Below, in pieces: positions 20,835-21,463 of a stretch of DNA of 21,463 bases. The stretch covers positions 1-21,463 of the forward strand of contig JBCCIH010000009.1 in NCBI GenBank assembly GCA_039028315.1, written 5' to 3'. The stretch comes from Thermodesulfobacteriota bacterium (GTDB lineage: Bacteria; Desulfobacterota_D; UBA1144; Nemesobacterales; UBA2774). The position numbers and the translations under genes are program-made. How positions within the stretch are numbered: position 1 is the first letter of the stretch; the number at the start of each line of letters is the position of its first letter. Below the pieces are notes generated by a model. That model made no database searches. It was given only the letters and a program-made list of their open reading frames with translations, and was not told where the DNA came from.

Positions 20835-21463
20835 TTGCTGAGATTACTACTAATAACGACTCTTAATATATCTATGCTACTTGTACTTGGAGCATGCGGA
20901 TCAGATGATAATAAACAGGATGCCAGTCAAGAAACTCGTACTTCCGAAACATCAACATCCACCTCTTCCACTTCAGAGCCTGTAGACGGAGATTGGCTGA
21001 TGTATCACCTCAGCGCCGAACCTGCAACACTTAACCCAATTACTGCAACCGACGCATACGAGGGTACAGTAAACAGCGGCAAGATTTATGAGACCCTAAT
21101 TGAAAGAAATAACGAGACCCTTGAGCTTGAGCCCCTGTTGGCTGAGTCATGGGAAATTTCTGAGGACAAGCTTAAATTTACTTTTAAGATAAGAGAGGGA
21201 ATAAAGTGGCACGACGGCAAGCCATTTACCTCTGAAGATGTGGTGTTCTCATATAAAACCATAATGAACCCAAAGGTAGACAGTCCGCAGTTAAGGGCAT
21301 ACTTTCAGGAAATAAGAGACGTTAAAGCAATAGATGATTTAACAGTAGAATTTACTTATGCAAGACCATACTTTTTGGCCTTAGAATTTTGCGGTGGCAT
21401 GCCAATTGTGCCAAAGCACATATTTGATAAAGGCGACTTCAACACTAACCCTGCAGGCAGATC
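20835..21463 (+). CDS. ABC transporter substrate-binding lipoprotein, family 5 (partial)
   Basis: The gene starts with TTG at 20835, seven bases after GGGAG (20823-20827), and runs off the right edge; 209 codons are visible. The N-terminus is a textbook lipoprotein signal: LRLLLITTLNISMLLVLGAC, with Cys21 after LGA. A Ser/Thr-rich linker (residues 30-48) spaces the protein from the membrane. The rest is the start of the SBP_bac_5 domain (peptide/oligopeptide/nickel-binding class): YHLSAEPATLNPITATDAYE, LAESWEISEDKLKFTFKIRE, IKWHDGKPFTSEDVVFSY. It captures a solute, probably a peptide, for an ABC importer whose permease genes may follow outside the window. The C-terminal half is not visible. 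Confidence 0.93.
   Translation, partial: MLRLLLITTLNISMLLVLGACGSDDNKQDASQETRTSETSTSTSSTSEPVDGDWLMYHLSAEPATLNPITATDAYEGTVNSGKIYETLIERNNETLELEPLLAESWEISEDKLKFTFKIREGIKWHDGKPFTSEDVVFSYKTIMNPKVDSPQLRAYFQEIRDVKAIDDLTVEFTYARPYFLALEFCGGMPIVPKHIFDKGDFNTNPAGR

Noticed and set aside
1..21463. tRNA or rRNA genes, CRISPR arrays, insertion sequences, prophage or plasmid functions
   Set aside because: Reading both strands I found no cloverleaf-like gene, no regularly spaced repeats, no transposase or integrase and no origin signature; a covariance-model and repeat search would be decisive.

Overview
The window reads as a piece of chromosome from a Gram-negative, AT-rich bacterium of a poorly sampled lineage. 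Evidence for a Gram-negative cell is the set of exported or lipid-anchored proteins (YceI, an SBP-type lipoprotein, signal-peptide proteins), the RraA-family protein and the Band-7/NfeD pair. The lineage cannot be fixed from sequence reading alone; a deltaproteobacterial-grade or Dadabacteria-like group is a guess. Gene density is high, no gap exceeds 200 bases, and I found no tRNA, rRNA, CRISPR array, insertion sequence or integrase. Start-codon use is mixed (ATG, TTG, GTG), and strong Shine-Dalgarno sites coexist with genes that have none.

Layout. 1-494: end of a large choice-of-anchor I type exported protein, closed by a terminator. 555-3434: a minus-strand SDR oxidoreductase with an atypical active site, a small ABM-like protein, and a minus-strand pyruvate decarboxylase. 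3617-6004: a Cys-rich lipoprotein candidate, a methyltransferase, a YfcE-like phosphoesterase and a secreted protein of unknown function, closed by a bidirectional terminator shared with the YceI gene (6057-6671, minus). 6827-8361: a GNAT acetyltransferase, then a SixA-like phosphatase and an RraA-family protein behind a good sigma70-type promoter. 8461-11198: a B12-binding radical SAM protein with a possible STAS-like tail, then a peptidoglycan-binding/N-acetylmuramidase protein without signal peptide. 11392-11973: the rplU-rpmA ribosomal operon with promoter and terminator.

12155-13396 encodes a two-TM HAMP receptor ending in a class III cyclase-like domain that has lost key catalytic residues. 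13472-16779 looks like one transcription unit: mnmA, mtaB and an exported metallophosphoesterase. MnmA (s2U34) and MtaB (ms2t6A37) both act on the anticodon loop of tRNA-Lys(UUU), so their 2-base spacing makes functional sense. 16845-17749 is an ECF sigma factor with a small soluble zinc anti-sigma factor. A TPR membrane protein (17768-18433, minus) and an NfeD-slipin operon (18559-20808) are divergently transcribed, followed by the start of an oligopeptide-type substrate-binding lipoprotein that runs off the window.

Most of the window is recognisable housekeeping and envelope biology. The parts most worth a second look are the pseudo-cyclase receptor, the C-terminal addition on the radical SAM protein, the displaced tyrosine in the SDR, the orphan Cys-rich lipoprotein next to pdc, and a promoter arrangement that predicts a leaderless mRNA for the TPR gene.
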